Shown piece after piece: positions 1 through 8,818 of a stretch of DNA of 64,000 nucleotides (positions within the stretch are counted from its first letter, which is position 1; each line of letters begins with the position of its first letter). The translations under genes and the position numbers were made by a program. The DNA comes from Shimia_B sp038528385 (GTDB lineage Bacteria; Pseudomonadota; Alphaproteobacteria; Rhodobacterales; Rhodobacteraceae): contig JBCBET010000003.1 of the NCBI GenBank assembly GCA_038528385.1, positions 62,001 through 126,000 on the forward strand, written 5' to 3'. The notes below the pieces were generated by a model that was not told the DNA's origin, did no database searches, and saw only the letters and a program-made list of their open reading frames with translations.

Positions 1-258
1 GCCCGGCAGCATGTGGTGGGCCATATGCTTTTCGTATTGGTGCGGCGTTTGGTGGCGGCGCAGCACGGCGGGCACCCGGGCGGGGTCGGTCTCCATCGCC
101 GCCATGGTCTCCGCGGCCATCGGATGCTCGATTGAGCTCTCCTTAAGAAACGCGCCGTAAAACGGCTCGTCCACCGCGGTCATATCCGCCCGGTTGCCGA
201 AACTGTACATCAGCGCCGTCGACAGGTTCCGCGGACCCGACCAGACGGCGAGCCTCAC
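1..258 (-). CDS. Sulfotransferase-like protein, N-terminal part (cut by window edge)
   Basis: Only the first 86 codons are in the window; the frame is still open at base 1. The protein begins VRLAVWSGPRNLSTALMYSF and continues with an acidic DEPFYGAFL stretch. A WSGPRNxST opening is the nucleotide (5'-phosphosulfate) loop of a group of sulfotransferase-like proteins often coded beside class IV aminotransferases. The GTG start overlaps the stop of the upstream aminotransferase gene in the tetranucleotide GTGA, so the two are almost certainly co-translated. The substrate is unknown. The family call rests on the loop alone, because the 3'-phosphate-binding region is outside the window. Confidence 0.7.
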   Translation of the reverse strand, partial: MRLAVWSGPRNLSTALMYSFGNRADMTAVDEPFYGAFLKESSIEHPMAAETMAAMETDPARVPAVLRRHQTPHQYEKHMAHHMLPG

Positions 259-1157
259 GGTTGGCTCTCGATGAGCGCCTTGTAGAGCGCGCGGATGCGC
301 GTGGTCACCGGTCCGATGGCGCCCGTACCGATCACGCGCCCGTCGATCTCCGACACGGGCGTCTGCGCTCCGAACGTGCCGGTGAGGAAGGCCTCCTCGG
401 CGGAATAGGTCTCCACGAGGGAGAAGTTGCGCTCGAAGACCGGGATGCCATCGGCGCGGCAGACGTCGATCACTTTCTGACGGGTGATCCCGTTCATGCA
501 GTAATCGCCGGTGGAGGTCCAAACCTCCCCCGCCTTGACGATGAAGAAATTGCAGGCATTCGTGGTGTTCACGAAGCCATGGATATCGAGCATGAGCGCC
601 TCGTCGGCGCCCGCCTTCTCCGCGGCGATGCAAGCAAGGATGCAGTTGAGCTTCGAATGCGAATTCAGCTTGGGGTCCTGTGTCATGGGCAGCCCGCGCA
701 GGTGTGGCACCGTGGCGAGCCTGATCGGGCGCGGGATCTTCGGGCGCGAATGCTCCATGATAATGACCATGGTGGGCCCCGACACGCTGAGCGCCGGATG
801 CTGGAAGGGCCGCATCTTCACGCCGCGGGTCACCATGAGCCGCGCATGGGCGTCACTGTGCATGTCATTGGCGGCGCGCGTCTCCTCCAGCGCCTGTAAC
901 ATTCCCGCCCGGTCGAGCGGCAGCGCCAGATCGATCGCCTTCGCCGCTTCCTCGAGCCGCGAGAGATGCTCCTCCACGAACGCCCAGCGCCCGTCATAGA
1001 GCCGGAGCCCCTCCCACACGCCGTCGCCCAGCATGAAGCCACTGTCATAGACGCTGATTTTCGCGTCCTGCCGGGGGAGAAGCGCGCCGTCGACATAGAT
1101 CACGATCGCCGCGTTGCGGGCGTCCTCCTCGGCCTGATGGGTCGTCACGGGCTCCAT
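255..1157 (-). CDS. Class IV (branched-chain / D-amino-acid type) PLP aminotransferase
   Basis: 300 aa, the normal length for fold-type IV aminotransferases. The N-terminal part carries VYDSGFMLGDGVWEGLR (about residues 36-52), typical of the BCAT/DAAT family. The PLP lysine is Lys169 in NSHSKLN. Where most members have a V-T-E-G-S-x-x-N-F-F cofactor loop with a Glu contacting the pyridine nitrogen, this protein reads VNTTNACNFF (residues 196-205), so the Glu position is Thr198. Specificity (branched-chain, D-amino acid or another amine) cannot be told from sequence. It is coupled by a 4-base overlap to the sulfotransferase-like gene downstream, which suggests a joint, uncharacterised pathway. 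The divergent neighbour is msrA. Confidence 0.8.
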   Translation of the reverse strand: MEPVTTHQAEEDARNAAIVIYVDGALLPRQDAKISVYDSGFMLGDGVWEGLRLYDGRWAFVEEHLSRLEEAAKAIDLALPLDRAGMLQALEETRAANDMHSDAHARLMVTRGVKMRPFQHPALSVSGPTMVIIMEHSRPKIPRPIRLATVPHLRGLPMTQDPKLNSHSKLNCILACIAAEKAGADEALMLDIHGFVNTTNACNFFIVKAGEVWTSTGDYCMNGITRQKVIDVCRADGIPVFERNFSLVETYSAEEAFLTGTFGAQTPVSEIDGRVIGTGAIGPVTTRIRALYKALIESQP

Positions 1158-1282
1158 GGGCGCGAGCTTTTCCCAAGAGGATCAATCTTTTCAAGCAGTA
1201 ACTAGGGCGTGACCTCCCGCGCCCGTGAATTGGCTTTGAACGTGTCTGCCGTCACACCGCTTGCAACGACAGGAGACTTCAC

Positions 1283-1948
1283 ATGCTCAACCCGATCCAC
1301 CAGCCCCGCCCGTTCCTCACCGCCATGGCCATCGCCGCGGCGATCCTGATCCAGTGCACCGGCAAGGCCGAGGCGCGCGATATACAGACCGTCACCGTCG
1401 CCGGCGGCTGCTTCTGGTGCGTGGAGAGCGACTTCGAAAGCGTGCGCGGCGTAAGCGAGGCCGTGAGCGGCTTCACCGGAGGCACGGTCGCCAACCCAAC
1501 CTACAAGGAGGTGAGCGCCGGCGGCACCGGGCACTACGAGGCCGTGGAGATCACCTATGACGCCGATACCGTCTCGCTCGAGGCGCTGCTGAGCGCGTTC
1601 ATGCGCTCCGTTGATCCCACCGATGCGGGCGGGCAGTTTTGCGACCGCGGGCCGAGCTACCGCACGGCGCTCTTCTACGGGTCCGCCGCAGAGAAAGTGG
1701 CCATGGAGGCCGCCGTGGCCGAGGCGGAGGCCGCCCTTGGGCGTAACGTCGTCACCCCCGTCCTGCCCCTCGGCGCCTTCTACGCGGCAGATGACTATCA
1801 CCAGGACTACTACCTCGATCAGGACATCATCCTCACCCGCTTCGGGCCGCGCTCCAAGGCGGAGGCCTACAAGCGCTACCGCGCCGCCTGCGGGCGCGAC
1901 GACGGTGTCCGCGCGCTCTGGGGGTCCGCTGCGCCCTTCGCGAGCTAG
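1283..1948 (+). CDS. msrA: Peptide-methionine (S)-S-oxide reductase, exported form
   Basis: 221 aa. Reduces methionine-S-sulfoxide in oxidised proteins. The MsrA signature GGCFWC lies at residues 41-46, with Cys43 the expected nucleophile, followed by GAFYAADDYHQDYY-type family sequence and a further Cys near the C-terminus (YRAACGRDD) that could act in disulfide recycling. The first 31 residues look like a Sec signal peptide (positive start, then AMAIAAAILIQC, then AEA), so the enzyme should act in the periplasm. The Cys at the end of the hydrophobic stretch is preceded by LIQ, a poor lipobox. The stop overlaps the stop of the convergent ribokinase gene in CTAG (1945-1948), giving TAG on both strands. 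Confidence 0.92.
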   Translation: MLNPIHQPRPFLTAMAIAAAILIQCTGKAEARDIQTVTVAGGCFWCVESDFESVRGVSEAVSGFTGGTVANPTYKEVSAGGTGHYEAVEITYDADTVSLEALLSAFMRSVDPTDAGGQFCDRGPSYRTALFYGSAAEKVAMEAAVAEAEAALGRNVVTPVLPLGAFYAADDYHQDYYLDQDIILTRFGPRSKAEAYKRYRAACGRDDGVRALWGSAAPFAS

Positions 1949-2826
1949 GCCCGCCGCGCCTCGGCGCGAAAGGCATCCACCTCTGCCCGGCTTGGGATGG
2001 CATCGGCTGTCCCGGGCCGGGTGACCTTCAGAGCCGCCGCCGCACTCGCTAGCTCGAGCGCCTCGGCGATGTCGAGATCGGCATGGAGCGCGGCGACGAG
2101 ATACCCCAGAAACGTGTCGCCCGCCCCGGTCGTGTCCCGGGGGGTCACCGCATAGGCGTCAGCATGGGTGACCTCCCCCGCGGCGATGTAATCGACGCCC
2201 TCGGACCCTCGCGTCACCACGATCCCCTGCACCGGAAGCTCTGAGAGCTCGGTCTCGAAAGCGGCCTCCAGTTGCCGCGCTTCCACGTCGTTGACCACGA
2301 GGAGATCGGTGAACTCGAGCACCGCGCGCACCGCCTCGGGGTCGAAGGGGGCGGCGGAGTAGATCACCTGCATCCCGGCCTGCTGGGCAAGCTGTGCCGC
2401 CTCCACCTGCATCGACGCCTCGTTCTGAAGGATGAGCTTGTCGCCGGCCTCCGCCCGCTCGAAAGCGGTGCGGATCATGGAGGTCGAAATCCGACGGTTC
2501 GGCCCGGGATAGATGACGATCGCGTTTTCTCCATCCGCGGCGACGGTGATGATCGCGTGGCCTGTCGGGCCGTCGAGGCTGGCGATATGGGAGGTCTCCA
2601 CGCCGAGTTCGCCGAGACGCTCCACCGCCCAGCCGCCGTCGGCACCGACTGCGCCCACATGGATCACCTCCGCCCCCGCCCGGGCGGCGGCGACGGACTG
2701 GTTCGCCCCCTTCCCGCCGAGGCCCACGCGGTGGTTCGCGCCCTCGAGCGTCTCCCCCGGCAGAGGGAGGTGGGGCACCTCGTAGAAATGGTCCGCGTTG
2801 ATCGAACCCACGCAAAAGATGGTCAC
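1945..2826 (-). CDS. rbsK: Ribokinase (PfkB-family sugar kinase)
   Basis: 293 aa from the GTG at 2826. Phosphorylates ribose (or a related sugar or nucleoside) with ATP. Both PfkB signatures are visible: VGLGGKGANQSVAAARAGA near residue 35 and the catalytic DTTGAGDTF near residue 243, where the second Asp is the base. The start GTG is chosen because GGAAGG lies just upstream of it. An ATG five codons earlier (2841) is in frame but would place that Shine-Dalgarno sequence inside the gene. No ribose transporter or regulator lies nearby, so the true substrate could be another pentose or a nucleoside. Confidence 0.8.
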   Translation of the reverse strand: MTIFCVGSINADHFYEVPHLPLPGETLEGANHRVGLGGKGANQSVAAARAGAEVIHVGAVGADGGWAVERLGELGVETSHIASLDGPTGHAIITVAADGENAIVIYPGPNRRISTSMIRTAFERAEAGDKLILQNEASMQVEAAQLAQQAGMQVIYSAAPFDPEAVRAVLEFTDLLVVNDVEARQLEAAFETELSELPVQGIVVTRGSEGVDYIAAGEVTHADAYAVTPRDTTGAGDTFLGYLVAALHADLDIAEALELASAAAALKVTRPGTADAIPSRAEVDAFRAEARRA

Positions 2827-3022
2827 GGCGTCACCTTCCATCCTCGGGGCGCGCGCGCTTGCACGCACGCCTGTGTCCTGTCGTTGTCCCGCCTGAGGGT
2901 GGAGCAGAGTTGCGCCACTTTGTCGATGCCCGCGACGTCCGGGGCCCGGCCAAGCCTGCGCGAAAGCGGGGTCTTTCAGCCCCCGCGCGCCACGGCTACG
3001 GTGCGCGCCAAGGGGGCAGGGC

Positions 3023-5665
3023 ATGGGCAGCACAACAGCCGCAACGCCGATGATGGCGCAATATCTGGAGATCAAGGAGGGCCATCCCGACGCGCTCCTG
3101 TTCTACCGGATGGGCGATTTCTACGAGCTTTTCTTCGATGACGCAGTGGCCGCCGCCGCCGCGCTCGACATCTCGCTGACGAAGCGCGGCAAGCATCTGG
3201 GGCAGGACATCCCCATGTGCGGCGTGCCGGTGCACGCGGCCGAAGGATACCTGCACACGCTCATCCGGAAAGGGTTTCGGGTGGCGGTGGGTGAACAGCT
3301 CGAGACCCCGGAGGAGGCGAAGAAGCGCGGCTCGAAATCGGTGGTGAAGCGGGGCGTCGTGCGGCTCGTGACCCCGGGCACCCTGACGGAGGACAGCCTG
3401 CTCGAGGCGCGCGCGAACAACTTCCTCGCCGCCTTTGCCATGGTGCGCGAGGCCGGCGCGCTGGCCTGGGTGGATATCTCCACGGGGGCCGTCCGCGTGA
3501 GCCCGTCGCCGCGGGTCAAACTCGGTCCCATGCTGGCGCGGATCAGCCCCTCCGAAGTGTTGCTGAGCGAAGCGCAGTTCGCCGAGTTGGAGCCGGTCGT
3601 CACCGACATGCAGGCCACGGCGACGGAGATGGTGCGCGGCGCCTTCGACAGCGATCAGGCCGATGCGCTGGCGCGCCGCGTCTATGGTGTGGCCTCCCTC
3701 GAGGTCTTCGCGAGCTTTACCCGCGCGGAGAAGAGCGCGCTGGGCGCGCTCCTCAACTACCTCGAGCTCACGCAAAAGGGGAAGCTGCCCACGCTCCGCG
3801 CGCCCATCCGCGAGCTTGAAACGCAGAATGTGGAGATCGACGCGGCAACGCGGGCGAGCCTCGAGCTCACCCGCGCGATGAACGGCGCGCGTGCCGGATC
3901 GCTCCTCGCCACGATCGACCGCACGCTCACGGCGCCTGGCGCGCGTATGCTCGCGCAGCGCATCGCGTCGCCCTCTCGCGACCTCGGCCTCATCCGGTCG
4001 CGGCTCGACGAGACCGAGGCGCTCCTCGAGGACGCCATGCTGCGCGAGGATCTGCGGGCGGCGTTGCGGGACGTACCCGACCTCGACCGCGCGCTGTTGC
4101 GGCTCACACTCGATCGCGGCGGTCCGCGGGACCTCTCTCTGGTGGCGCGCGGGATCACGGCGGCGGCGCGGATCGCGCAGCGCATCGGAGAGGGTCCGGA
4201 GACACTCTCGCCCTACGCCGCGCCGCTCGCCGCCCCCGGCACGCTCGGGAAAGAGCTCGAAGACGCGCTGGTGGCCGAGCCGCCGCTCCTGGCGCGGGAC
4301 GGGGGCTTCGTGGCGGCGGGCCACGACGCAGCGCTCGACGAGCTTCGCCACCTGCGCGACGAGGGGCGCGGCGTCATCGCCTCGCTCCAGGCCAAATATG
4401 CGGGGATCGCGGGCGTGCCCTCGCTAAAGGTGAAATACAACAACGTGCTCGGCTACTTCATCGAGACGACGGCCACCCATGCCGAGAAGATGCTCGGCGC
4501 GCCGCTCTCGGAAACCTTCATCCACCGGCAAACCACGGCCAATGCCGTGCGCTTTACGACCGTGGAACTGTCCGAGCTCGAAACGAAGATCCTCAATGCC
4601 GGGCAGGACGCGATCGCAATCGAGCTGCGCATCTTCGCGCAGCTGCAGGAGGCGGTCTGCGCGGAGGCCGAGGCGCTCACCGCGCTCTCGGACGCGGTCG
4701 CGGCCCTCGACATCGCGGCGGGCCAGGCCGACCTCGCCCAGCGCTGGACCTGGACACGGCCCGAGCTCACCGAAGGTCGGGATTTCGCGGTGGAGGGCGG
4801 GCGGCACCCGGTGGTGGAAGCGGCCCTCGATGCCCAGTCGCAGGGCTTCGTGGCCAATGATTGCGACCTGTCGGACGCGCGCCTTTGGCTCCTGACAGGG
4901 CCGAACATGGCGGGCAAATCCACGTTCCTACGGCAGAACGCGCTCATCGCGCTCCTGGCCCAGATGGGCAGCTATGTCCCGGCCACGCGGGCGCGGATCG
5001 GGCTCGTCAGCCAGATCTTCAGCCGCGTGGGCGCCTCCGATGACCTCGCGCGCGGGCGCTCCACCTTCATGGTGGAGATGGTGGAGACGGCCGCGATCCT
5101 GAACCAGGCCGATGACCGCGCGCTCGTGATCCTCGACGAGATCGGGCGCGGCACGAGCACCTATGACGGGCTCTCCATCGCCTGGGCCGCGCTCGAGCAT
5201 CTGCACGACGTGAACGGGTGCCGCGCGCTCTTTGCCACGCATTACCACGAGATGACGGCGCTGTCGGCCAAGCTCGAGGGTGTGGAGAATGCCACCGTGG
5301 CGGTGAAGGAACATGGCGGCGACGTGGTGTTCCTCCATGAGGTGCGGAAGGGGACGGCGGACCGAAGCTACGGCGTGCAGGTGGCCAAGCTCGCCGGGCT
5401 GCCGCCCGCGGTGATCGACCGCGCGCGGGTGGTGCTCGAAGCGCTGGAAAAGGGGGAGCGCGAAGGCGGCGGGACGCGGACGGCGTTGATCGATGACTTG
5501 CCACTCTTCGCGGCCGCTCCCCCTACCTCACCGACGATGACGGAACGCTCGGACGTGGACGCCCGCCTGGAGGCTCTTCAGCCCGACGAACTCACTGCGA
5601 AAGAGGCGCTCGACCTGATCTACGAATTGAAGGCTCTGAGCCGGAAAAACACGTCCCGGACCTGA
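3023..5665 (+). CDS. mutS: DNA mismatch repair ATPase MutS
   Basis: 880 aa, full length. Recognises mismatches and small loops and recruits MutL. The N-terminal mismatch-binding segment contains LLFYRMGDFYELFFDDA (Phe-x-Glu wedge in DFYELF, about residue 32-37). The ATPase has Walker A GPNMAGKST near residue 626-634, Walker B VILDEIGRGTSTYDG and the FATHYHEM switch region. A GGGGGCAGGG Shine-Dalgarno precedes the ATG. A perfect inverted repeat spans the stop codon and probably serves the convergent grpE transcript. Confidence 0.97.
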   Translation: MGSTTAATPMMAQYLEIKEGHPDALLFYRMGDFYELFFDDAVAAAAALDISLTKRGKHLGQDIPMCGVPVHAAEGYLHTLIRKGFRVAVGEQLETPEEAKKRGSKSVVKRGVVRLVTPGTLTEDSLLEARANNFLAAFAMVREAGALAWVDISTGAVRVSPSPRVKLGPMLARISPSEVLLSEAQFAELEPVVTDMQATATEMVRGAFDSDQADALARRVYGVASLEVFASFTRAEKSALGALLNYLELTQKGKLPTLRAPIRELETQNVEIDAATRASLELTRAMNGARAGSLLATIDRTLTAPGARMLAQRIASPSRDLGLIRSRLDETEALLEDAMLREDLRAALRDVPDLDRALLRLTLDRGGPRDLSLVARGITAAARIAQRIGEGPETLSPYAAPLAAPGTLGKELEDALVAEPPLLARDGGFVAAGHDAALDELRHLRDEGRGVIASLQAKYAGIAGVPSLKVKYNNVLGYFIETTATHAEKMLGAPLSETFIHRQTTANAVRFTTVELSELETKILNAGQDAIAIELRIFAQLQEAVCAEAEALTALSDAVAALDIAAGQADLAQRWTWTRPELTEGRDFAVEGGRHPVVEAALDAQSQGFVANDCDLSDARLWLLTGPNMAGKSTFLRQNALIALLAQMGSYVPATRARIGLVSQIFSRVGASDDLARGRSTFMVEMVETAAILNQADDRALVILDEIGRGTSTYDGLSIAWAALEHLHDVNGCRALFATHYHEMTALSAKLEGVENATVAVKEHGGDVVFLHEVRKGTADRSYGVQVAKLAGLPPAVIDRARVVLEALEKGEREGGGTRTALIDDLPLFAAAPPTSPTMTERSDVDARLEALQPDELTAKEALDLIYELKALSRKNTSRT

Positions 5666-5673
5666 TCCGGGAC
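5648..5673 (-). terminator. Hairpin terminator for the hrcA-grpE transcript, overlapping the mutS 3' end
   Basis: GTCCCGGA (5653-5660) and TCCGGGAC (5666-5673) form a perfect 8-bp stem with a 5-nt loop that contains the mutS stop codon. Read on the minus strand, the stem is followed by GTGTTTTTCC, a short U-tract three bases after the stem, consistent with intrinsic termination of the leftward hrcA-grpE transcript. On the plus strand no U-tract follows. Inferred from structure only. Confidence 0.5.
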
Positions 5674-5716
5674 CTCCTGCTCAGCATGCGCCGGAGCGGG
5701 CCCGGCGCGACAACAG

Positions 5717-6316
5717 TCAGCTCGCCACCATGGAGGAGACGCCCACCTGCGCGGGCCGCAGCAGACGGTCGTGGAGCATGAAGCCCTCGGCGGCCACCTG
5801 GATGATCTCCCCGGCCTTGGTGCCGGGCACGGGCGCCTCGAACATCGCCTGGTGGTGCTGCGGATCGAATTTGTCCCCGACCTCGGGCGAAATAGGCTCG
5901 ATCCCGTGCTTCTTGAAGGTGTTGACGAGCTCGCGCATCGTGAGCTCCACGCCCTCGAGCAGCGCCGCGTTGGCATCGCCCTCCGCCTCCGCGGCGGCGG
6001 TTAGCGCACGTTTCATGTTGTCGTAGACCGGCAGGAGATCGCGGGCGAGCTTCGAGCCGCCGTAATTCTCCGCCTCGCGCCGGTCGCGGTCCGAGCGCTT
6101 GCGCGCATTCTCGGCATCCGCCAGCGCGCGCATGAACTTGTCGTGGAGCGAATCGCGTTCCGCCTTCAGCGCGCCGATCGTGTCGACCTCGCCGACCTCC
6201 TCGGCCACGTTGGCCGCGGCCTCCTCGGCGGCGGCTTCCACGATGTCCTCTTCGATTTCGCCGGTGGCCTCGTCGATGTCGTCCAGAAAATCGTCCAGGC
6301 TGTCTTTCTTGGCCAT
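5717..6316 (-). CDS. grpE: Nucleotide exchange factor GrpE
   Basis: 199 aa. Releases ADP from DnaK in the DnaK/DnaJ/GrpE chaperone cycle. The N-terminal half is acidic and coiled-coil-like (DSLDDFLDDIDEATGEIEED, then ALKAERDSLHDKFMRALADAENARKRSDRD). The C-terminal beta domain has the family pattern ISPEVGDKFDPQHHQAMFEAP followed by IIQVAAEGFMLHDRLLRPAQVGVS. It lies 9 bases downstream of hrcA, the usual hrcA-grpE heat-shock operon. No dnaK or dnaJ is present in the window. Confidence 0.95.
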   Translation of the reverse strand: MAKKDSLDDFLDDIDEATGEIEEDIVEAAAEEAAANVAEEVGEVDTIGALKAERDSLHDKFMRALADAENARKRSDRDRREAENYGGSKLARDLLPVYDNMKRALTAAAEAEGDANAALLEGVELTMRELVNTFKKHGIEPISPEVGDKFDPQHHQAMFEAPVPGTKAGEIIQVAAEGFMLHDRLLRPAQVGVSSMVAS

Positions 6317-6325
6317 TTCTTTCCC

Positions 6326-7384
6326 TCACCCGCGGTTCGCGAGCGCACGGCCCACGAGATCCGCTGTGTAATTCACGATGGGCACGATGCGCCCGTAATT
6401 CAGACGCGTGGGCCCGATGACGCCCACGGCGCCGATCACCTTACGATCCGCGTTCATATAGGGAGAGACCACCAGAGAGGAACCCGAAAGTGAAAAGAGT
6501 TTGTTCTCCGAGCCGATGAAAATCCGCACGCCCTGCCCCTCTTCCGCGAGGTCGAGGAACTGCGCGATGTCGCGCTTGCGCTCCAGGTCATCAAAGAGCG
6601 TCTTGATGCGGGCGAGATCGGTCTCGTCCCCCTCGGTGAGAAGGTTCGCGCGACCCCGGACCATGAGACGTTCGTGCCGCGAGCCCTCGTTTTCCCACAC
6701 GGCCACCCCGCGTTCCACGAGGGCGTGGGCGAGGGTGTCGATCTCCTGCCGGCGGGACGTCATCTCCGTGGTGACGACGCCCTGGAGATCCGTGAGCGTC
6801 CGGCCCTGGGCCAGCGCATTGAGGAAATTGGCGGCCTCGCGCATGGAGCTCGGCGTCTGGCCCGGCGGCGGGGTGAAAACCCGGTTCTCCACCTCCCCGT
6901 CGGAGAAGACGAGCACGACGAGCGCGCGATCCGGCGCGAGGGAGACGAACTCGATATGCTTGATCGGCGCCTCCTGCTTGGGCGCCAGAACGAGGCTTGC
7001 CCCCTGCGTCATGCCCGACAGCGCGCCCCCGATCCTGTCGAGGATGGCGGGTACGTCGCCCTTTTCGCCGAGCGTCGCATCGAGCTGCGTCCGGTCGTCG
7101 TCGCCGAGCTGATCGACCTCCAGAATGCCGTCCACGAAGAGGCGGAGGCCGAGCTCCGTGGGAATCCGTCCGGCGGAGATGTGAGGGGCATGGAGGAGCC
7201 CCATGAACTCCAGGTCCTGCATGACGTTGCGGATCGTCGCGGCGCTGACCTTCTCGGACAGAAACCGCGTGAGCGTGCGCGAGCCGATGGGCTCCCCCGT
7301 GCTCAGGTAACCCTCCACCACGCGGCGAAAGACCTCCCGCGTGCGGTCGTTCATATCCGAGAAAAGGGCGTCGCGACGTTCCAT
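6326..7384 (-). CDS. hrcA: Heat-inducible transcription repressor HrcA
   Basis: 352 aa from the ATG at 7384. N-terminal winged-helix segment MNDRTREVFRRVVEGYLSTGEPIGSRTLTRFL and VSAATIRNVMQDLEFMGLLHAPHISAGRIPTELGLRLFVD are diagnostic for HrcA, the repressor that binds CIRCE operators. The C-terminal part (IGSENKLFSLSGSSLVVSPY, GAVGVIGPTRLNYGRIVPIV) also matches. The start at 7384 gives the usual length; an in-frame ATG at 7441 lacks a ribosome-binding site. No CIRCE inverted repeat is visible in the 107-base gap to rph, so targets such as groESL must lie elsewhere. Confidence 0.93.
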   Translation of the reverse strand: MERRDALFSDMNDRTREVFRRVVEGYLSTGEPIGSRTLTRFLSEKVSAATIRNVMQDLEFMGLLHAPHISAGRIPTELGLRLFVDGILEVDQLGDDDRTQLDATLGEKGDVPAILDRIGGALSGMTQGASLVLAPKQEAPIKHIEFVSLAPDRALVVLVFSDGEVENRVFTPPPGQTPSSMREAANFLNALAQGRTLTDLQGVVTTEMTSRRQEIDTLAHALVERGVAVWENEGSRHERLMVRGRANLLTEGDETDLARIKTLFDDLERKRDIAQFLDLAEEGQGVRIFIGSENKLFSLSGSSLVVSPYMNADRKVIGAVGVIGPTRLNYGRIVPIVNYTADLVGRALANRG

Positions 7385-7491
7385 CGAAGACCTGTCCAGG
7401 CAAGGCACCGGGCGGACGCCCGAGGGTTGCGTTTCCGCCATGCGCAAGATTTAGACGTGATTTAAGCGCAGCGCGGTGAAAGGAAAAGATC

Positions 7492-8202
7492 ATGAGACCA
7501 TCGGGCCGGGCCACCAACGAATTGCGGCCCGTGAGTTTCGAGATCGGCACCACGAAGCACGCCGAAGGCAGCTGTCTGATCAGGATGGGCGATACCCATG
7601 TGCTCTGCACCGCCTCGCTCGAGGAACGCGTGCCGCCCTTTCTCAAGAATTCCGGCCTCGGCTGGGTGACGGCGGAATACGGCATGCTGCCCCGAGCCAC
7701 CCACACCCGCATGCGGCGTGAGGCCAAGAACGGGCAAGGCGGGCGAACCCAGGAAATCCAGCGCCTCATCGGGCGGTCCCTGCGCGCGGGCGTCGATCGC
7801 GTTGCGCTGGGAGAACGTCAGATCACGGTAGATTGCGACGTGCTCCAGGCCGACGGCGGCACGCGCTGCGCCTCGATCACCGGCGCCTGGGTGGCGCTGC
7901 GGGTGGCGGTGAACAAGCTCATGAAGGCGGGCGATGTGCTGAGCGATCCCCTGACCGATCCCATCGCGGCGGTGAGCTGCGGCATCTATGCGGGGCAACC
8001 GGTGCTCGACCTCGATTACGCCGAGGACAGCGAGGCGGGCGTGGACGGAAATTTCGTGCTCACGGGCTCGGGCAGGATGGTGGAGCTTCAGATGTCGGCG
8101 GAGGGAGCGACATTCTCCCGCGCGCAGATGGACGAACTCCTCGATCTGGCGACGCAAGGGGTGAACCTGCTCGTGGCCGCCCAAAAGGCGGCGGTGGCCT
8201 GA
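7492..8202 (+). CDS. rph: Ribonuclease PH
   Basis: 236 aa. Phosphorolytic 3'-5' exoribonuclease that trims tRNA precursors. The sequence starts MRPSGRATNELRPVSFEIG, and contains the core GWVTAEYGMLPRATHTR and QEIQRLIGRSLRAGVD motifs, the phosphate-binding arginines and the GGTRCASITG segment. It reads away from hrcA. It is followed after one base by rdgB, so rph-rdgB-hemW form an operon. Confidence 0.96.
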   Translation: MRPSGRATNELRPVSFEIGTTKHAEGSCLIRMGDTHVLCTASLEERVPPFLKNSGLGWVTAEYGMLPRATHTRMRREAKNGQGGRTQEIQRLIGRSLRAGVDRVALGERQITVDCDVLQADGGTRCASITGAWVALRVAVNKLMKAGDVLSDPLTDPIAAVSCGIYAGQPVLDLDYAEDSEAGVDGNFVLTGSGRMVELQMSAEGATFSRAQMDELLDLATQGVNLLVAAQKAAVA

Positions 8203-8203
8203 C

Positions 8204-8818
8204 ATGGCCCGGATGCTGCGCGAGCCAAAGCTCGTCCTCGCCTCGCACAATGCGGGAAAGCTACGCGAAATCACCGACCTTCTCCTGCCCTTCGGAAAAG
8301 ACGTGGTCTCCGCCGGGGCGTTCGGGCTGCCGGAACCTGAGGAGACGGAGGAGACCTTCGCCGGAAACGCAAAGATCAAGGCCCACGCCGCGGCGCAGGG
8401 AACCGGGCTGCCCGCATTGTCGGATGACAGCGGGTTGATGGTGGAGGCTCTGGATGGCGCGCCCGGGGTCCGGACGGCCGATTGGGCTGAAACAGAGACG
8501 GGTCGCGACTATGCCCTGGCCATGGAGAAGGTGAAGACCGCGCTCGACGAACGGGGCGCACCGACGCCCTGGCGCGCGACGTTCAACTGCACACTCTGCA
8601 TGGCCTGGCCCGATGGAGAGGACCGCGTGTTCGAGGGCCGGGTGGACGGCGACTTGACCTGGCCCCCGCGGGGCGACCACGGCTTCGGCTTCGATCCCAT
8701 GTTCATCCCGCGGGGCCACCGGCGGACGTTTTCGGAGATGCCTTACAAAGAAAAGGCACCGATCAGCCATCGCGCGGTGGCCTTCGAACTCTTCGTTTCA
8801 GAATGCCTGACACGCTGA
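8204..8818 (+). CDS. rdgB: dITP/XTP pyrophosphatase (RdgB/HAM1)
   Basis: 204 aa. Hydrolyses non-canonical purine NTPs (ITP, XTP) to keep them out of nucleic acids. The nucleotide-binding SHNAGKLREI motif is near residue 15, followed by EETFAGNAKIKA and SDDSGLMVEALDGAPGVRTADWA, all diagnostic of the HAM1 family; GFGFDPMFIP is near residue 163. The ATG follows the rph stop by one base. The 3' end overlaps hemW by 16 bases. Confidence 0.96.
   Translation: MARMLREPKLVLASHNAGKLREITDLLLPFGKDVVSAGAFGLPEPEETEETFAGNAKIKAHAAAQGTGLPALSDDSGLMVEALDGAPGVRTADWAETETGRDYALAMEKVKTALDERGAPTPWRATFNCTLCMAWPDGEDRVFEGRVDGDLTWPPRGDHGFGFDPMFIPRGHRRTFSEMPYKEKAPISHRAVAFELFVSECLTR

Noticed and set aside
7385..7491. CIRCE operator upstream of hrcA
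   Set aside because: No TTAGCACTC-N9-GAGTGCTAA-like inverted repeat is present in this gap.
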